From Saliniplasma sp046497075 (lineage in GTDB: Archaea; Thermoplasmatota; Thermoplasmata; Halarchaeoplasmatales; Halarchaeoplasmataceae): DNA of 64,000 nucleotides. Shown one piece after another: positions 26,128 through 35,234 of the stretch; positions within the stretch are counted from its first letter, which is position 1; the number at the start of each line of letters is the position of its first letter. Below the pieces are notes generated by a model, which saw nothing but the letters and a program-made list of their open reading frames with translations, did no database searches and was not told where the DNA came from. The position numbers and the translations under genes were made by a program. The stretch covers positions 25,262 to 89,261 of the forward strand of contig JAWOGF010000050.1 in assembly GCA_046497075.1 (NCBI GenBank), written 5' to 3'.

Positions 26128-26784
26128 TCATATCTTTTTGAAACCCCGGCGAGCGTATCCAAGGATCGCCCTCCTGATATAGAAGAACGTTTGAACAAAA
26201 GTCCTATCCTCTCCACCGGCATCTACATTACCTTTTTCGATCTCTGATACAACATCATCCCATGACTCTATATTTTCAAATATCCCGTAAGCCTTGCCAA
26301 CGGATTTGAGTCTATGGGCGTCACTACCACCTATTATAGGCAATCCCAACTTTTTAGCCGCTTTTCTAGCCTTTATATTTTTCCCGTACCAGCTTCTACC
26401 GTTGATACCTTCGATAGCGGTCCAATCGTTTGAAAATAGATTCTCCTCCCCCATCCCAGACCAGTATCGATAGGGATGTGGGGCTGCTGCTATGGCTCCC
26501 TGAGCTTGTATCTCATCTATGGCTTCAGCGATGGTGGGTTGTTTACCGATCTCTTCCTGTATCCCTATAGCCATCACGTGCCCCTGTTCAGTACTAACTT
26601 CTATCCCAGGGACTACTATAAGAGAGGTTTCTTCGTCCTTTATACTCCTGTAGCCCTCTAAAGTATTGTGATCCATGATTGCTAACCCATCCAGGTCTGT
26701 CTTCTCAGCTTTCTTTAAAATATCCCTAGGTTTACCATTGGAATCGCCGGAGTAAGTGGAATGTACGTGCAGGTCGATCTTCAT
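26128..26784 (-). CDS. PHP-domain metal-dependent phosphoesterase
   Basis: 218 aa. The PHP motifs are IDLHVHSTYSGDS at the N-terminus, AIMDHNTLEG (Asp-His), a GIEVSTEQGHV Glu/His segment, AAPHPYRYW, and GGSDAHRL at the C-terminal end; these together form the metal site. Likely a small-molecule phosphoesterase; the substrate is unknown. The start overlaps the stop of the DUF447-like gene (TGATG), giving translational coupling. ATG 26784 is preferred to the adjacent TTG. Confidence 0.9.
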   Translation of the reverse strand: MKIDLHVHSTYSGDSNGKPRDILKKAEKTDLDGLAIMDHNTLEGYRSIKDEETSLIVVPGIEVSTEQGHVMAIGIQEEIGKQPTIAEAIDEIQAQGAIAAAPHPYRYWSGMGEENLFSNDWTAIEGINGRSWYGKNIKARKAAKKLGLPIIGGSDAHRLKSVGKAYGIFENIESWDDVVSEIEKGNVDAGGEDRTFVQTFFYIRRAILGYARRGFKKI

Positions 26785-27350
26785 CAATATCCCTCGATCA
26801 AGTCCAATATCTTTTCGGTGATCTTATCCTCTTTATTTTCAAGGATTTTATATATCTTTTCCTTTAGTTTCTCTTTATACTTTCCTTCGGCAAGAGGGAC
26901 CCTAGTGGCGTAAACCATTGAATCCACTAATGGGTCTTCCCGCTGTATATATCTACCCTCACCGAACTTTTCGATGATCCGAGCGTTGACCTTGGAAACC
27001 GTGGTTTTACCCAACTCGTCCTCTAACTCATAATCTTGGAGATCAGAGACCTCACAAAGATGAACTATAGACGCTGTTTGGGGATAATAAAATCCGGCCT
27101 TATTTTCCATGAGGTCCTCAGCTAGCTCTTGATAGCCCGGTTCGTCATGTCCCTTCAAGGACGCTTTGTAAAATAGAGATGGATCATCTACTAAAGAAAA
27201 TGTGAATCTAGGATTCTTTCGTAGATTCCTAGCTGAATCCGATGGATGATAGATATCCAATTCGATGAAACCCTCTTCTAACCGAGCACCTGCAGCCGAG
27301 GTGTTCATGTGGCTGTTCCAAGTCACCAGTATACCTTCATATCTCCTCAT
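26784..27350 (-). CDS. DUF447-like split-barrel protein
   Basis: 188 aa. The opening YEGILVTWNSHMNTSAAGA and LEEGFIELDIYHPSDSARNLRKNPRFTFSLV pattern follows DUF447, a group with an FMN-binding split-barrel fold related to flavin reductases. Flavin binding here is inferred from the family only. It lies 9 bp after the gene at 27360-27788 and overlaps the PHP gene, so the three form one operon. Confidence 0.65.
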   Translation of the reverse strand: MRRYEGILVTWNSHMNTSAAGARLEEGFIELDIYHPSDSARNLRKNPRFTFSLVDDPSLFYKASLKGHDEPGYQELAEDLMENKAGFYYPQTASIVHLCEVSDLQDYELEDELGKTTVSKVNARIIEKFGEGRYIQREDPLVDSMVYATRVPLAEGKYKEKLKEKIYKILENKEDKITEKILDLIEGY

Positions 27351-27359
27351 GATCAGTTT

Positions 27360-27788
27360 TCACGCAACCTCCATACCCCTCTGAGGTTTCTCTTTCTTAC
27401 CTTTTTTTGGCACATTCACCTTTGGCATAGGTATAGGAGGGGGAAGCTGTACTTCTCTAGCGATCAGAACCGACTTAGGTATACAATTTTGGATCACAGC
27501 AGAATGGACTGTGTTGGCTATCTCGTTAGGCATCTCATTGTCCTTTCTCCACTTCGAGGCTAAATCAGAGGGGGCATCCTTGATCTTCAGCCTTCCTTCC
27601 AGCTCGATCCTGCCGAGACTTTTGTAATTGGCCGTGAACCTAAAGTAAATGTCGAATGAATCTTTTGTGATCTGCTTGATCTTTGTGACCGAACTGTTGT
27701 GATCTATTCTCACATTTTTCTTCCCTTTGCTATTACTAGAGAACCGTTCAGCGTCGATAGATTTGATCTCAAACTTGGTGATTGACAT
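27360..27788 (-). CDS. Hypothetical protein, possibly SecB-like fold
   Basis: 142 aa from ATG 27788; longer upstream extensions are hydrophobic and unlike the rest, and a TATA-like ATTATTAAATC lies about 25 nt before this ATG. The sequence alternates strands and helices (ITKFEIKSIDAERF, SFDIYFRFTANYK, GRIELEGRLKI) and ends with a Pro-rich, Lys-rich tail. The strand pattern and length remind me of archaeal SecB-like proteins, but I cannot confirm this. It leads the operon with the DUF447-like and PHP genes. Confidence 0.5.
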   Translation of the reverse strand: MSITKFEIKSIDAERFSSNSKGKKNVRIDHNSSVTKIKQITKDSFDIYFRFTANYKSLGRIELEGRLKIKDAPSDLASKWRKDNEMPNEIANTVHSAVIQNCIPKSVLIAREVQLPPPIPMPKVNVPKKGKKEKPQRGMEVA

Positions 27789-27963
27789 GAGGTGTAATAT
27801 TCTTTGGTGATTTAATAATCTTTCCATCCAACAAGTCCCACTGGGTTTTGAATAAGAGTATATTCGGATATAGGCAAGAATATAGATAAGAATATAGGCA
27901 AAATCTTTATAATCTCCCAACCTGATTGTGATATACCTAATTTGTTTAAAAGTCGTGGTTATT

Positions 27964-28320
27964 ATGGCAACGAATACGATAGAGAGGTTATTAAACAAGG
28001 TCAAGAAGGACCTTGACGTGGATGAGATTACTTTGATTTCCAGAAGTGGTATGCATATAGGAGGAGATGTTCCAGAAAATGCTCATCTCGAAACTTTTGT
28101 GGCCATGTCTGCAATCCTCCTTGGATCCGCTGAAACTGCTACCTCCGAATTGGATGAAGAACTCTCACACGTTGTGGTTGAGTTAAAAAAGTCTCGGGTC
28201 CTAGTTATGAACGATGGGCCTTCAGCTTTATTAGCGATCAAGATGCCCAAAGACTCAGATATGGATAAAATTTTACAAGGGTTGGAAGAACCGATAGAAG
28301 AACTTAAAGATCTGCTATAG
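27964..28320 (+). CDS. Roadblock/LC7 domain protein
   Basis: 118 aa from ATG 27964. It matches the MglB/roadblock fold: IERLLNKVKKDLDVDEITLISRSGMHIG, then HLETFVAMSAILLGSAETATSEL and VVVELKKSRVLVMNDGPSALLAIKM. Roadblock proteins dimerise and serve as GTPase-activating partners or scaffolds for small Ras/Mgl-type GTPases; no GTPase gene is adjacent. It sits 11 bp before the amidohydrolase and diverges from the SecB-like gene. Confidence 0.88.
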   Translation: MATNTIERLLNKVKKDLDVDEITLISRSGMHIGGDVPENAHLETFVAMSAILLGSAETATSELDEELSHVVVELKKSRVLVMNDGPSALLAIKMPKDSDMDKILQGLEEPIEELKDLL

Positions 28321-28331
28321 GGTTGAGAATA

Positions 28332-29810
28332 ATGTCTAAAGCTTTTATCAATTGTAATGTAATCCCTTTAGCTAGTCGTTCCGAAAAATATCATGGATTT
28401 TTAGTCGAAGACGGGTATATTTCATGCATAGAAGACTATGATAGGATAATGAAAGAAAGCGAAAAAAAGGTCAATTTAAAAGGCTACACGGTCCTTCCTG
28501 GTTTTATAGATTCTCACGTTCACTTGATGCAGGAAGGGATCAAAGAGGATAGATTAGATCTCTCGGATACGGACAGTTTCGAAGAGGCGAAGTTCTATCT
28601 CGAAAAGGAATTAGAAAAAAAAGATGGATGGATAATAGGAGTTGATTTTGACGACACAAAGTGGAAAAAATCAAATTATCCGTCTAAACAGGATTTAGAC
28701 GAAATAAGTGACACGCATCCTATAGTCGTGACTAGAGTGTGTGGACATCTCGCCGTTGCAAATTCCAAGGCCCTCGAGCTGATCGATGATGACTGGGAAA
28801 AAGTGGATAGGGATTCTGGAATCTTAAAAGAGGAAGCGGTGTGGAATCTAGATGAAGTGATAGGAGTAGACAAAGAAAAAAGGAAGGCCGCTATCAAGAA
28901 GGGTATCAAATCTGCCCATGAACTGGGAGTCACAAGTGTTCACGAGATTGTCGATAGAGAGGGGTGGGAAGCCTATGTTGAATTGGATGAAGAGTCGGAT
29001 CTGAAATTAAGGACAAGGTGTTATTTGCACTATGACGATGTAGGGGACCTAGAACCTGAGGACAAAAGTGAGTATCTTTCATTGAGAGGTATCAAAATCT
29101 TCGCAGATGGGTCACTTGGAGGACGGACCGCGGCACTTTGGGAAGAATATACCGATGACCCAGGGAACAAAGGCATGTTGCTGCATCAAAAGGAAGAGCT
29201 TGATAAGATCATAGTTGATGCTGAAAACAAGGGTTTTCAATGTATGATACACGCCATAGGGGATAGAGCTATAGATACGGTATTAGATTCCTATTCGGAC
29301 TCGACTGAGAAAACTGACGAATTACGGCATAGGATAGAACATGCTGAGATGCTTTTGGATGAAAACATCAAAAGAGTTCGAGAACTGGGATTGATGCTTT
29401 CAATACAACCAAATTTTGCCTATAATTGGTCACAACCCGGCGGTATGAATGAGAGAAGACTCGGTGAAGAAAGGTTGAAGAAAACAGATCCATTATGGAA
29501 CATACAGCGTGCCTTGGTCAAGATGGCTTTCGGTTCAGATAATATGCCGATGTCACCTCTTTTTGGAGTTTACTGTGCTACAAACCATCCTTTATTAGAA
29601 CAAAGGATATCCACATATAATGCACTTCAGAGCTATATAACAAATGGTGCCTACATAGGGAGGGATGAGGAAGAATTTGGAGAAATTCAAGAGGGTAAGA
29701 AAGCGGACTTCGTTGTTCTATCGGAGAATCCTCTAGAAGTCGAGGATATCAAAGATATAGAAGTCAAGATGACTGTTGTGAACGGGGAGATAGTTTATGA
29801 CGATCTGTAA
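28332..29810 (+). CDS. Amidohydrolase family 3 (YtcJ-like)
   Basis: 492 aa from ATG 28332, nine bases inside a TTG-started frame. Metal-binding motifs of the amidohydrolase superfamily are present: GFIDSHVHL, KIFADGSLGGRTAAL, MIHAIGDRAID, RHRIEHAEM and AFGSDNMPMSP (the final Asp). The order and GDRAID segment fit the YtcJ/NfdA branch, predicted to cleave N-substituted amides or formamides. Substrate unknown. Probably co-transcribed with the roadblock gene. Confidence 0.88.
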   Translation: MSKAFINCNVIPLASRSEKYHGFLVEDGYISCIEDYDRIMKESEKKVNLKGYTVLPGFIDSHVHLMQEGIKEDRLDLSDTDSFEEAKFYLEKELEKKDGWIIGVDFDDTKWKKSNYPSKQDLDEISDTHPIVVTRVCGHLAVANSKALELIDDDWEKVDRDSGILKEEAVWNLDEVIGVDKEKRKAAIKKGIKSAHELGVTSVHEIVDREGWEAYVELDEESDLKLRTRCYLHYDDVGDLEPEDKSEYLSLRGIKIFADGSLGGRTAALWEEYTDDPGNKGMLLHQKEELDKIIVDAENKGFQCMIHAIGDRAIDTVLDSYSDSTEKTDELRHRIEHAEMLLDENIKRVRELGLMLSIQPNFAYNWSQPGGMNERRLGEERLKKTDPLWNIQRALVKMAFGSDNMPMSPLFGVYCATNHPLLEQRISTYNALQSYITNGAYIGRDEEEFGEIQEGKKADFVVLSENPLEVEDIKDIEVKMTVVNGEIVYDDL

Positions 29811-29857
29811 AATCGATTATATTATATATTCGGAACCTGTTTAGAAAGGTTGATAAC

Positions 29858-30238
29858 ATGGTTGAGATAGATGAGGATTTAAAATATACTAAAAATCATG
29901 AATGGATCAAGGTGGATGAGGATGAGATAACTTACGGTATCACAGATTATGCACAGGAAGAGCTTGGTGATATCGTATACGTCGAATTACCCATTGAAGA
30001 TGAAGAGGTCGAAAAGGGCGATGTCATCGGGGTTGTCGAATCCGTGAAAACTGTATCGGATCTTTTTGCTCCTGTATCGGGTACGATCGCCGCTGTGAAC
30101 TCTGCACTCGAAGAAGCACCTGAACATATAAATGATGACCCCTTCGGAGAAGGATGGATAGCCAAGCTTGAGATGGACGATAAGTCCGAGCTGGAAGCAT
30201 TACTCTCTGCAGAGGAATACGAAGCTCAAACGGATTAA
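29858..30238 (+). CDS. gcvH: Glycine cleavage system H protein
   Basis: 126 aa lipoyl-carrier protein. KYTKNHEWIKV opens the domain; the lipoylated lysine is Lys64 in ESVKTVSDLFAP; GEGWIAKLE closes it. It shuttles the aminomethyl group between the P, T and L proteins. None of those is in the window, but SHMT, which feeds or uses the same glycine and C1 units, converges 20 bp away. AAAGGTTGATAAC precedes the ATG and a TATA-like ATTATATATTC lies about 35 nt upstream. Alternatively it may serve lipoate metabolism (relay) as other archaeal H proteins do. Confidence 0.95.
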   Translation: MVEIDEDLKYTKNHEWIKVDEDEITYGITDYAQEELGDIVYVELPIEDEEVEKGDVIGVVESVKTVSDLFAPVSGTIAAVNSALEEAPEHINDDPFGEGWIAKLEMDDKSELEALLSAEEYEAQTD

Positions 30239-30257
30239 AAATAAAAAAAAAGAGTGT

Positions 30258-31553
30258 TTAGCTGTACTTGTCCAGGAATGTGAATCGTTCGTGTGCCGGT
30301 AGTCCTTCTTCGTAGCAGTAATGTATCTCCTGGAAATCGCTCCTGAATTCAACAACGTCCTCTTTGACCCTTTTCGGATCCTCTCCGTCTTTCACGATCC
30401 GTTTTATGAAATCTGCCACTTCGTCCATGTGGGTTTCTTTCATCCCCAAACGCGTCAATTCTTGGGCACCGAGTCTGATACCGCTCGGTTCTTTTGCGCT
30501 GTTTACGTTATCCCAGGGCATCAGATTCTTGTTGGCGATCATATTGGATTCTTCCATAGCTTCCACTAGAGTTTCTCCTCCACCTTCTTTCTGAACATCG
30601 ATGGCTAAAGTATGAGATTCAGTAAATCCTTTGTGAGAACACATGACGTCGATGTCCCGTTCATGTAGACTTTGACCCAAAGCTTTAGCGTTCTTTATGA
30701 TCTGCTTGGCATACTCCTTACCGAACTCCTGATGCTCTGCTAGAGATACCGCTAGTGCCGCCATGGTGTGCAGATGATGGTTAGATAGTACGCCCGGGAA
30801 TACACCGAAGAATATGTTCTTCTCCATACCTTCGTCCCTAGGATTCGATAGGATAATGCCTCGCTGTGGTCCAGGTAGTGTTTTATGGGTACTACCCGTC
30901 ATGACCTCAACTCCCTCTCTAAGAGGATCCTGGAACTCCCCACCCGCGATCAGACCTAAAACATGTGCCGCATCGTACCAGACATAACATCCAGCTTCTT
31001 CAAAAGCATCCCTCAATTCCTCGAGTGGTGGGGGGAACAGATAAACAGACCTGCCGAATAGTGCGATATCTGGTTGTTCTTCTTTTATCAATTTTCTCGC
31101 CCCATCTACATCGATGTTCATCTCTTCTACATCGAAAGGATACGTCTTGGGTTTCATGCCTCTGAACCCTACCGAACCGAATTTAGCACTGCTTATATGA
31201 GCTCCGTCGGCTACGTCTACTGACGTTATACTCTTGCCCGGACCACCCAATCCCATAAGTACCGCTTGGTTAGCGTTTGTTCCAGATATCGGTCTAACGT
31301 CCGCATATTCAGCATCGAATAGATCCTTCGCGAGTTCTTGGGCCTTCAACTCGACCTTATCCACATATGTGTTACCCTGATAATATCTATCTCCTGGAGG
31401 ACCTTCTGCATATCTATCATGAAAATCGCTGATTAGTAATTCTCTTGCCATCGGACTGATTATGTTCTCCGAGGCGATCATGGGTAACGATTTCTTGAAC
31501 CATTCATGGTGTTTTTCCACCTGCTCGTATATATACTCCGCATCTTTCTTCAT
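30258..31553 (-). CDS. glyA: Serine hydroxymethyltransferase
   Basis: PLP enzyme interconverting serine and glycine with a pterin C1 carrier. 431 aa. Family marks are MIASENIISP and YAEGPPGDRYYQG near the N-terminus, AHISSAKFG, WYDAAHVLGLIAGG, and the PLP lysine in MTGSTHKTLPGPQRG, then AGFLP-type positions and GIRLGAQELTRLGM near the C-terminus. The sequence is of the archaeal type. Convergent with gcvH, suggesting joint glycine/C1 metabolism though not one transcript. Confidence 0.95.
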   Translation of the reverse strand: MKKDAEYIYEQVEKHHEWFKKSLPMIASENIISPMARELLISDFHDRYAEGPPGDRYYQGNTYVDKVELKAQELAKDLFDAEYADVRPISGTNANQAVLMGLGGPGKSITSVDVADGAHISSAKFGSVGFRGMKPKTYPFDVEEMNIDVDGARKLIKEEQPDIALFGRSVYLFPPPLEELRDAFEEAGCYVWYDAAHVLGLIAGGEFQDPLREGVEVMTGSTHKTLPGPQRGIILSNPRDEGMEKNIFFGVFPGVLSNHHLHTMAALAVSLAEHQEFGKEYAKQIIKNAKALGQSLHERDIDVMCSHKGFTESHTLAIDVQKEGGGETLVEAMEESNMIANKNLMPWDNVNSAKEPSGIRLGAQELTRLGMKETHMDEVADFIKRIVKDGEDPKRVKEDVVEFRSDFQEIHYCYEEGLPAHERFTFLDKYS

Positions 31554-31679
31554 TAGTACACCTCGACAGGGTGATTGTGCTATCGATATTAAATCATTTT
31601 GTTGAAAACGAAGAAGTCAAGACAATTTTTTTATAGTCCGCAGATGTTGTTATATCAAATATAATTGAAGGAGATAACA

Positions 31680-32840
31680 ATGGCTCGAGTAGAAGATTTC
31701 CAGGCAAAAGACGTGATGACCAAGAATTTTATAACCGCTAAATCCGATGATAAGGTATCGGATGCTATAGGCATCATGCGTAACAAAGGTGTAGCAGAGA
31801 TCCCGATCCTAGAGGACGGGGATATTGTAGGTATTGTAGCGGAAGATATGTTCGTTAAAAAGAGACATCTTCCTTTTTCTACTAAACTAGCGCACGTCAT
31901 GACTAAACCCCCTAATGTGAAGGTTGATGACAACCTTATAGAGGTGAGCGAAATGCTTTTATCCTCCGGATATCGAGGTGTACCAGTTCAGGCAAAAAAT
32001 AAAGAGTCCGTAGGCTTCGTTTCCCGTACAGATATAATAAAAAAGATACCCGAGATCGACGATCTAAAAAAATCCACAGTCGGAGAATACATGACTCCAA
32101 ATCCCACTACGATTAAAGAACATGACTCCATTAACAAAGCAAAGAATATGATGGAGAACTTGGATGAAAAAGTCATACCTGTTACCGATGAACATGGGAG
32201 ATTGTCCGGTATGGTGGGAATCAAAGATATCATCAAAGATAGTTCTAGACCCGTATCTAGACACGAAAGAGGTGAAAAGAGTGGGGAGAAAGATTCACCA
32301 TATCAAGATATGGAGATCAGGAGTTTGATGGTAACTCCCCCTATCACAACGACACCTGATGAATCTTTACATGACGGTGCTGAAAAGATGACTAAAAATA
32401 ATATATCGACTTTGGTAGCCGTTAAAGGCGAAGATATCAAAGGTATACTCACTCAGATCGATCTGATAGAAACCATCGCGAGTTTTCGAGAATCCGATCA
32501 GGTCTACGTTCAGATAACCGGACTCGAGGAGGATCCTGACGTCTATGATCAGATGTACCAGATGGTTCAAAAATACTTGCAGAAGATCAATAAGGTATTA
32601 AAACCTCTCGTATTAAATCTACATGTGGTCACCCACCAAACTTCAGGACATGAGAAAAAATACAGTATAAGATTGAGACTCAATACGGACCACGGCATGT
32701 TCTACGCAAAAAAATTCGATTGGAATATTATGAGAGCTTTGGATGACGGGATGAACAGTGTACAGAAGAAGATATTCAAGGAGAAGGAAAAGAAATTGGA
32801 TAGATATCGAAAACATCCCAAATACAGGGCATCAAAATAG
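31680..32840 (+). CDS. Four-CBS-domain protein with hibernation-factor-like C-terminus
   Basis: 386 aa from ATG 31680, which has GGAG 7 nt upstream. Four CBS modules at about 10-60, 72-125, 133-190 and 213-270 (DVMTKNFITAK, HVMTKPPNVKV, EYMTPNPTTIK, SLMVTPPITTT) form two Bateman pairs, probable adenine-nucleotide sensors. The last ~110 residues (VYVQITGLEED...LHVVTHQTSG...KFDWNIMRALDDGMNSVQKKI) have the strand-helix pattern of the HPF/S30EA ribosome-hibernation fold, including a final helix rich in Lys. If right, this couples energy charge to ribosome silencing; the domain match is by eye only. Confidence 0.75.
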   Translation: MARVEDFQAKDVMTKNFITAKSDDKVSDAIGIMRNKGVAEIPILEDGDIVGIVAEDMFVKKRHLPFSTKLAHVMTKPPNVKVDDNLIEVSEMLLSSGYRGVPVQAKNKESVGFVSRTDIIKKIPEIDDLKKSTVGEYMTPNPTTIKEHDSINKAKNMMENLDEKVIPVTDEHGRLSGMVGIKDIIKDSSRPVSRHERGEKSGEKDSPYQDMEIRSLMVTPPITTTPDESLHDGAEKMTKNNISTLVAVKGEDIKGILTQIDLIETIASFRESDQVYVQITGLEEDPDVYDQMYQMVQKYLQKINKVLKPLVLNLHVVTHQTSGHEKKYSIRLRLNTDHGMFYAKKFDWNIMRALDDGMNSVQKKIFKEKEKKLDRYRKHPKYRASK

Positions 32841-33836
32841 ATCCCAGTACTTCATCAATGCCTCTTTAGTTTCTAATACCTCTTCCTTTCCTTTTTGTGC
32901 TGTATCGCTCACACGGGTATACTCTAGGGAGATATCTTTACCATGTTCCGAACCTATGATCCCGGCAACTATCTCGGATAAACATCCTAAGTTGTAACCG
33001 CCTTCTAGCATATATGATACAGCTCCATCACACAACTGTTTTGATAAAGCCGTGATCCTCTCTGCCATGTGTATGTAACACTGGCTGGAATATGTAAGTC
33101 CCGTCAACTTATCGGCATAATGTCCATCTGTCCCGATAGAAACGATAATCGCTTCAGGATCATACTGAGTCAATATGGGCTTCATGATCTCAGTCCATGC
33201 TAAATCCATGGATGAGTCTCCTCTTCCAGTTTTAAAAGGGATATTTACATTGTAACCCTCACCAGGCCCCTCACCGACTGCTACTGAATCACCCGTTCCT
33301 GGATAGATACCATAATGATGAGCTGATATATACAGCACGTTCGGATCGGAGTAAAAAATATCGCTAGTTCCGTTCCCATGATGGGCATCTAAGTCTACTA
33401 TAGCCACTCCACCGCCATCAACTAGGTTCGCTGCGATAGCTGCATTGTTCAGATAGCAGAAACCACCACCATAATCCTTACCAGCATGATGGCCGGGTGG
33501 TCTAAGTAGACCAAGCGTTCTTTCACCATCTAACGCCTTTTCAATCCCCTTTAAAGCACCACCCACTGACAAACTAGCAATCTCAAAGGTGTCCTCATCA
33601 AGGTAGGTGTCACCACCATCGATATACTGCCCAGAACCGCTCTCCAGCAAATCAAGATAACTCGGTGTATGCGTTTTTTCTAAAATCTCTCTCTCTACAG
33701 ACTCTGGAATCAAAACTTCCTCGATGAGTTCCTCATCCTCAAGTCGGTTCAATATGGATTTCAACCTTTCGGGTGATTCAGGATGCGTTCCACGGTGTCT
33801 GTGTTCCAGATATTTTGGGTGAAAGATTACGTCCAT
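32832..33836 (-). CDS. Histone-deacetylase-family amidohydrolase (AcuC-like)
   Basis: 334 aa zinc amidohydrolase. LLRPPGHHAGKDYGGGFCYLNNAAIAA carries the catalytic His pair (about 116-117); VDLDAHHGNGT gives zinc ligands Asp150 and His152; the third ligand is the Asp of SIGTDGH; EGGYNL near the C-terminus supplies the transition-state Tyr. Prokaryotic members act on acetylated lysines, acetyl-polyamines or similar; the actual substrate is unknown. Its end overlaps the CBS gene's end by 9 bp (convergent). Confidence 0.93.
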   Translation of the reverse strand: MDVIFHPKYLEHRHRGTHPESPERLKSILNRLEDEELIEEVLIPESVEREILEKTHTPSYLDLLESGSGQYIDGGDTYLDEDTFEIASLSVGGALKGIEKALDGERTLGLLRPPGHHAGKDYGGGFCYLNNAAIAANLVDGGGVAIVDLDAHHGNGTSDIFYSDPNVLYISAHHYGIYPGTGDSVAVGEGPGEGYNVNIPFKTGRGDSSMDLAWTEIMKPILTQYDPEAIIVSIGTDGHYADKLTGLTYSSQCYIHMAERITALSKQLCDGAVSYMLEGGYNLGCLSEIVAGIIGSEHGKDISLEYTRVSDTAQKGKEEVLETKEALMKYWDLF

Positions 33837-33894
33837 GGTTGTTTAATTAAGCGAAATTATTTAAACGTTGACGTGAAATCTGTAAAGAAAGGAA

Positions 33895-34566
33895 ATGAAG
33901 TATGCTGCTCTGTTCTCAGGAGGCAAGGATTCCGCACTAGCCTTGTGGAAAGCTCAAAAAGATGGTTTGAACGTGGAGTATTTAGTAACTGTATTTCCTG
34001 AAAGAGATGATTCCTACATGTTCCATAAACCGAATCTAGATCTTGTCCCAGATATCGCTGAATCAGTGGGTATTGAGTTGGTTAAAGTGAGAACGGAGGG
34101 GGAAAAAGAGAAGGAGCTGCAAGACCTGAAAGAGGGTTTGGAGAATTTAAAGATCGGGGGGATCATCACCGGTGCTGTGGCATCTTCTTACCAATATAAA
34201 AGACTCGAAAAACTTTCTTCTCAGTTAGAACTAGAACTGTACGCACCTTTGTGGGGGATGGATCAAGAAAATTTATTAAATGAATTATTAGAAGATGAAT
34301 TTGATGTGATTATAGTGAGCGTTGCGGCCATGGGCCTTGATGAAAAGTGGTTAGGTCGGAAGATCGACAAGTACTGTGTTGATGAACTTGAGGAATTGAA
34401 CGACAAATACGGAATCAACGTTGCAGGGGAAGGCGGTGAATACGAGAGCTTGGTACTAAATGCACCCAATTTTAAATGGGCGTTCGAAGTGGTTGATGCA
34501 GATATAAAGTGGGATGGACATCGTGGGGAATATAAAATTAATAAAATTAAGAAAAAAAGGGAATGA
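33895..34566 (+). CDS. Diphthine--ammonia ligase-like ATP pyrophosphatase
   Basis: 223 aa, adenine-nucleotide alpha-hydrolase fold. FSGGKDSALALWKA is the PP-loop ATP site, GIITGAVASSYQYKR and YAPLWGMDQENLL are conserved in the DPH6/MJ0570 group, and NVAGEGGEYESLVLNAP is the family's C-terminal signature. The eukaryotic member amidates diphthine on elongation factor 2, so the likely role is the last step of EF2 diphthamide synthesis. A GAAAGGA ribosome site precedes ATG 33895. Confidence 0.9.
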   Translation: MKYAALFSGGKDSALALWKAQKDGLNVEYLVTVFPERDDSYMFHKPNLDLVPDIAESVGIELVKVRTEGEKEKELQDLKEGLENLKIGGIITGAVASSYQYKRLEKLSSQLELELYAPLWGMDQENLLNELLEDEFDVIIVSVAAMGLDEKWLGRKIDKYCVDELEELNDKYGINVAGEGGEYESLVLNAPNFKWAFEVVDADIKWDGHRGEYKINKIKKKRE

Positions 34567-34574
34567 TTTTTAGC

Positions 34575-35126
34575 CTATACTTTCTCAAGCCTGTCCCTTT
34601 CTATCATATTCGAAATGGTTTCGCGAGCGAAACCGGGTGTCTTTTTATCTTTTTGTTTTTCGAATTGGTCTTTTCCAGTTTCATAAAGATATTTTTCAGC
34701 TTTCAAACTCTCATAATGCCCTTTTTCCATCAAAGCGATATATTTGAAAAGTGTGCGGTATTTTTCTTTTCGTTTAGAAAGATGACTATAAAGTTCATAG
34801 GCATCATCTTCTGCTTTCATAGCACGATCTATAGCTTCGATCAGGTTCCTCACGGTTTTTATTTCTTTTACGAATACTCCTTCATGAGGCGGGAGGCCTT
34901 CAACGTCAGGAACAACATAATCTTTATCACCAAATTCCATTTTATGAAGTTTTAAAAGTTCTTCCTTATGTCTTTTTTCATCTTCAGCTAAGCTTTTAAA
35001 TTTCTTAGATGCTAGACCCTCCAACTTTTTAGAAAGGGACATATAGCCCTCATGAGCAGCTTGTTCACCCTCGATAGAATAGCCAACGAGTTCTTTGAAG
35101 CTTATTTCATCTAATTTCTCATACAT
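34575..35126 (-). CDS. Ferritin-like diiron (rubrerythrin-type) protein
   Basis: 183 aa from ATG 35126; the longer frame upstream runs through the promoter and is not used. It is a four-helix protein with carboxylate/His pairs expected of a diiron site: EGEQAAHEGY, EDEKRHKEEL, AMKAEDDAYELY and LMEKGHYESLK. There is no rubredoxin domain, so it resembles the erythrin-only members. A peroxide- or oxygen-defence role in an anaerobe is the family-based guess. A TATA box (35193-35204) lies on the shared upstream region with tldD. Confidence 0.82.
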   Translation of the reverse strand: MYEKLDEISFKELVGYSIEGEQAAHEGYMSLSKKLEGLASKKFKSLAEDEKRHKEELLKLHKMEFGDKDYVVPDVEGLPPHEGVFVKEIKTVRNLIEAIDRAMKAEDDAYELYSHLSKRKEKYRTLFKYIALMEKGHYESLKAEKYLYETGKDQFEKQKDKKTPGFARETISNMIERDRLEKV

Positions 35127-35192
35127 ACTAATCACTCTAGTTATTTTGATGTTTTCACCGTTATTAAGTTTTTCTATTTTTTCCGCACAACA

Positions 35193-35204
35193 ACCTATAT
35201 ATAA
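35193..35204. promoter_or_regulatory. Shared near-palindromic TATA element between divergent genes
   Basis: CCTATATATAAG reads as a TATA box on both strands, 31-42 nt before tldD ATG 35235 on the plus strand and about 67-78 nt before the ferritin-like ATG on the minus strand. One element may fire both ways. Confidence 0.45.
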
Positions 35205-35234
35205 GACAGTTAACATTTGCATTACGGTGCAAAT

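Noticed and set aside
27789..28004. N-terminal extension of the SecB-like gene
   Set aside because: The extra residues are hydrophobic and run through the divergent promoter region; ATG 27788 has a TATA box at the right distance.
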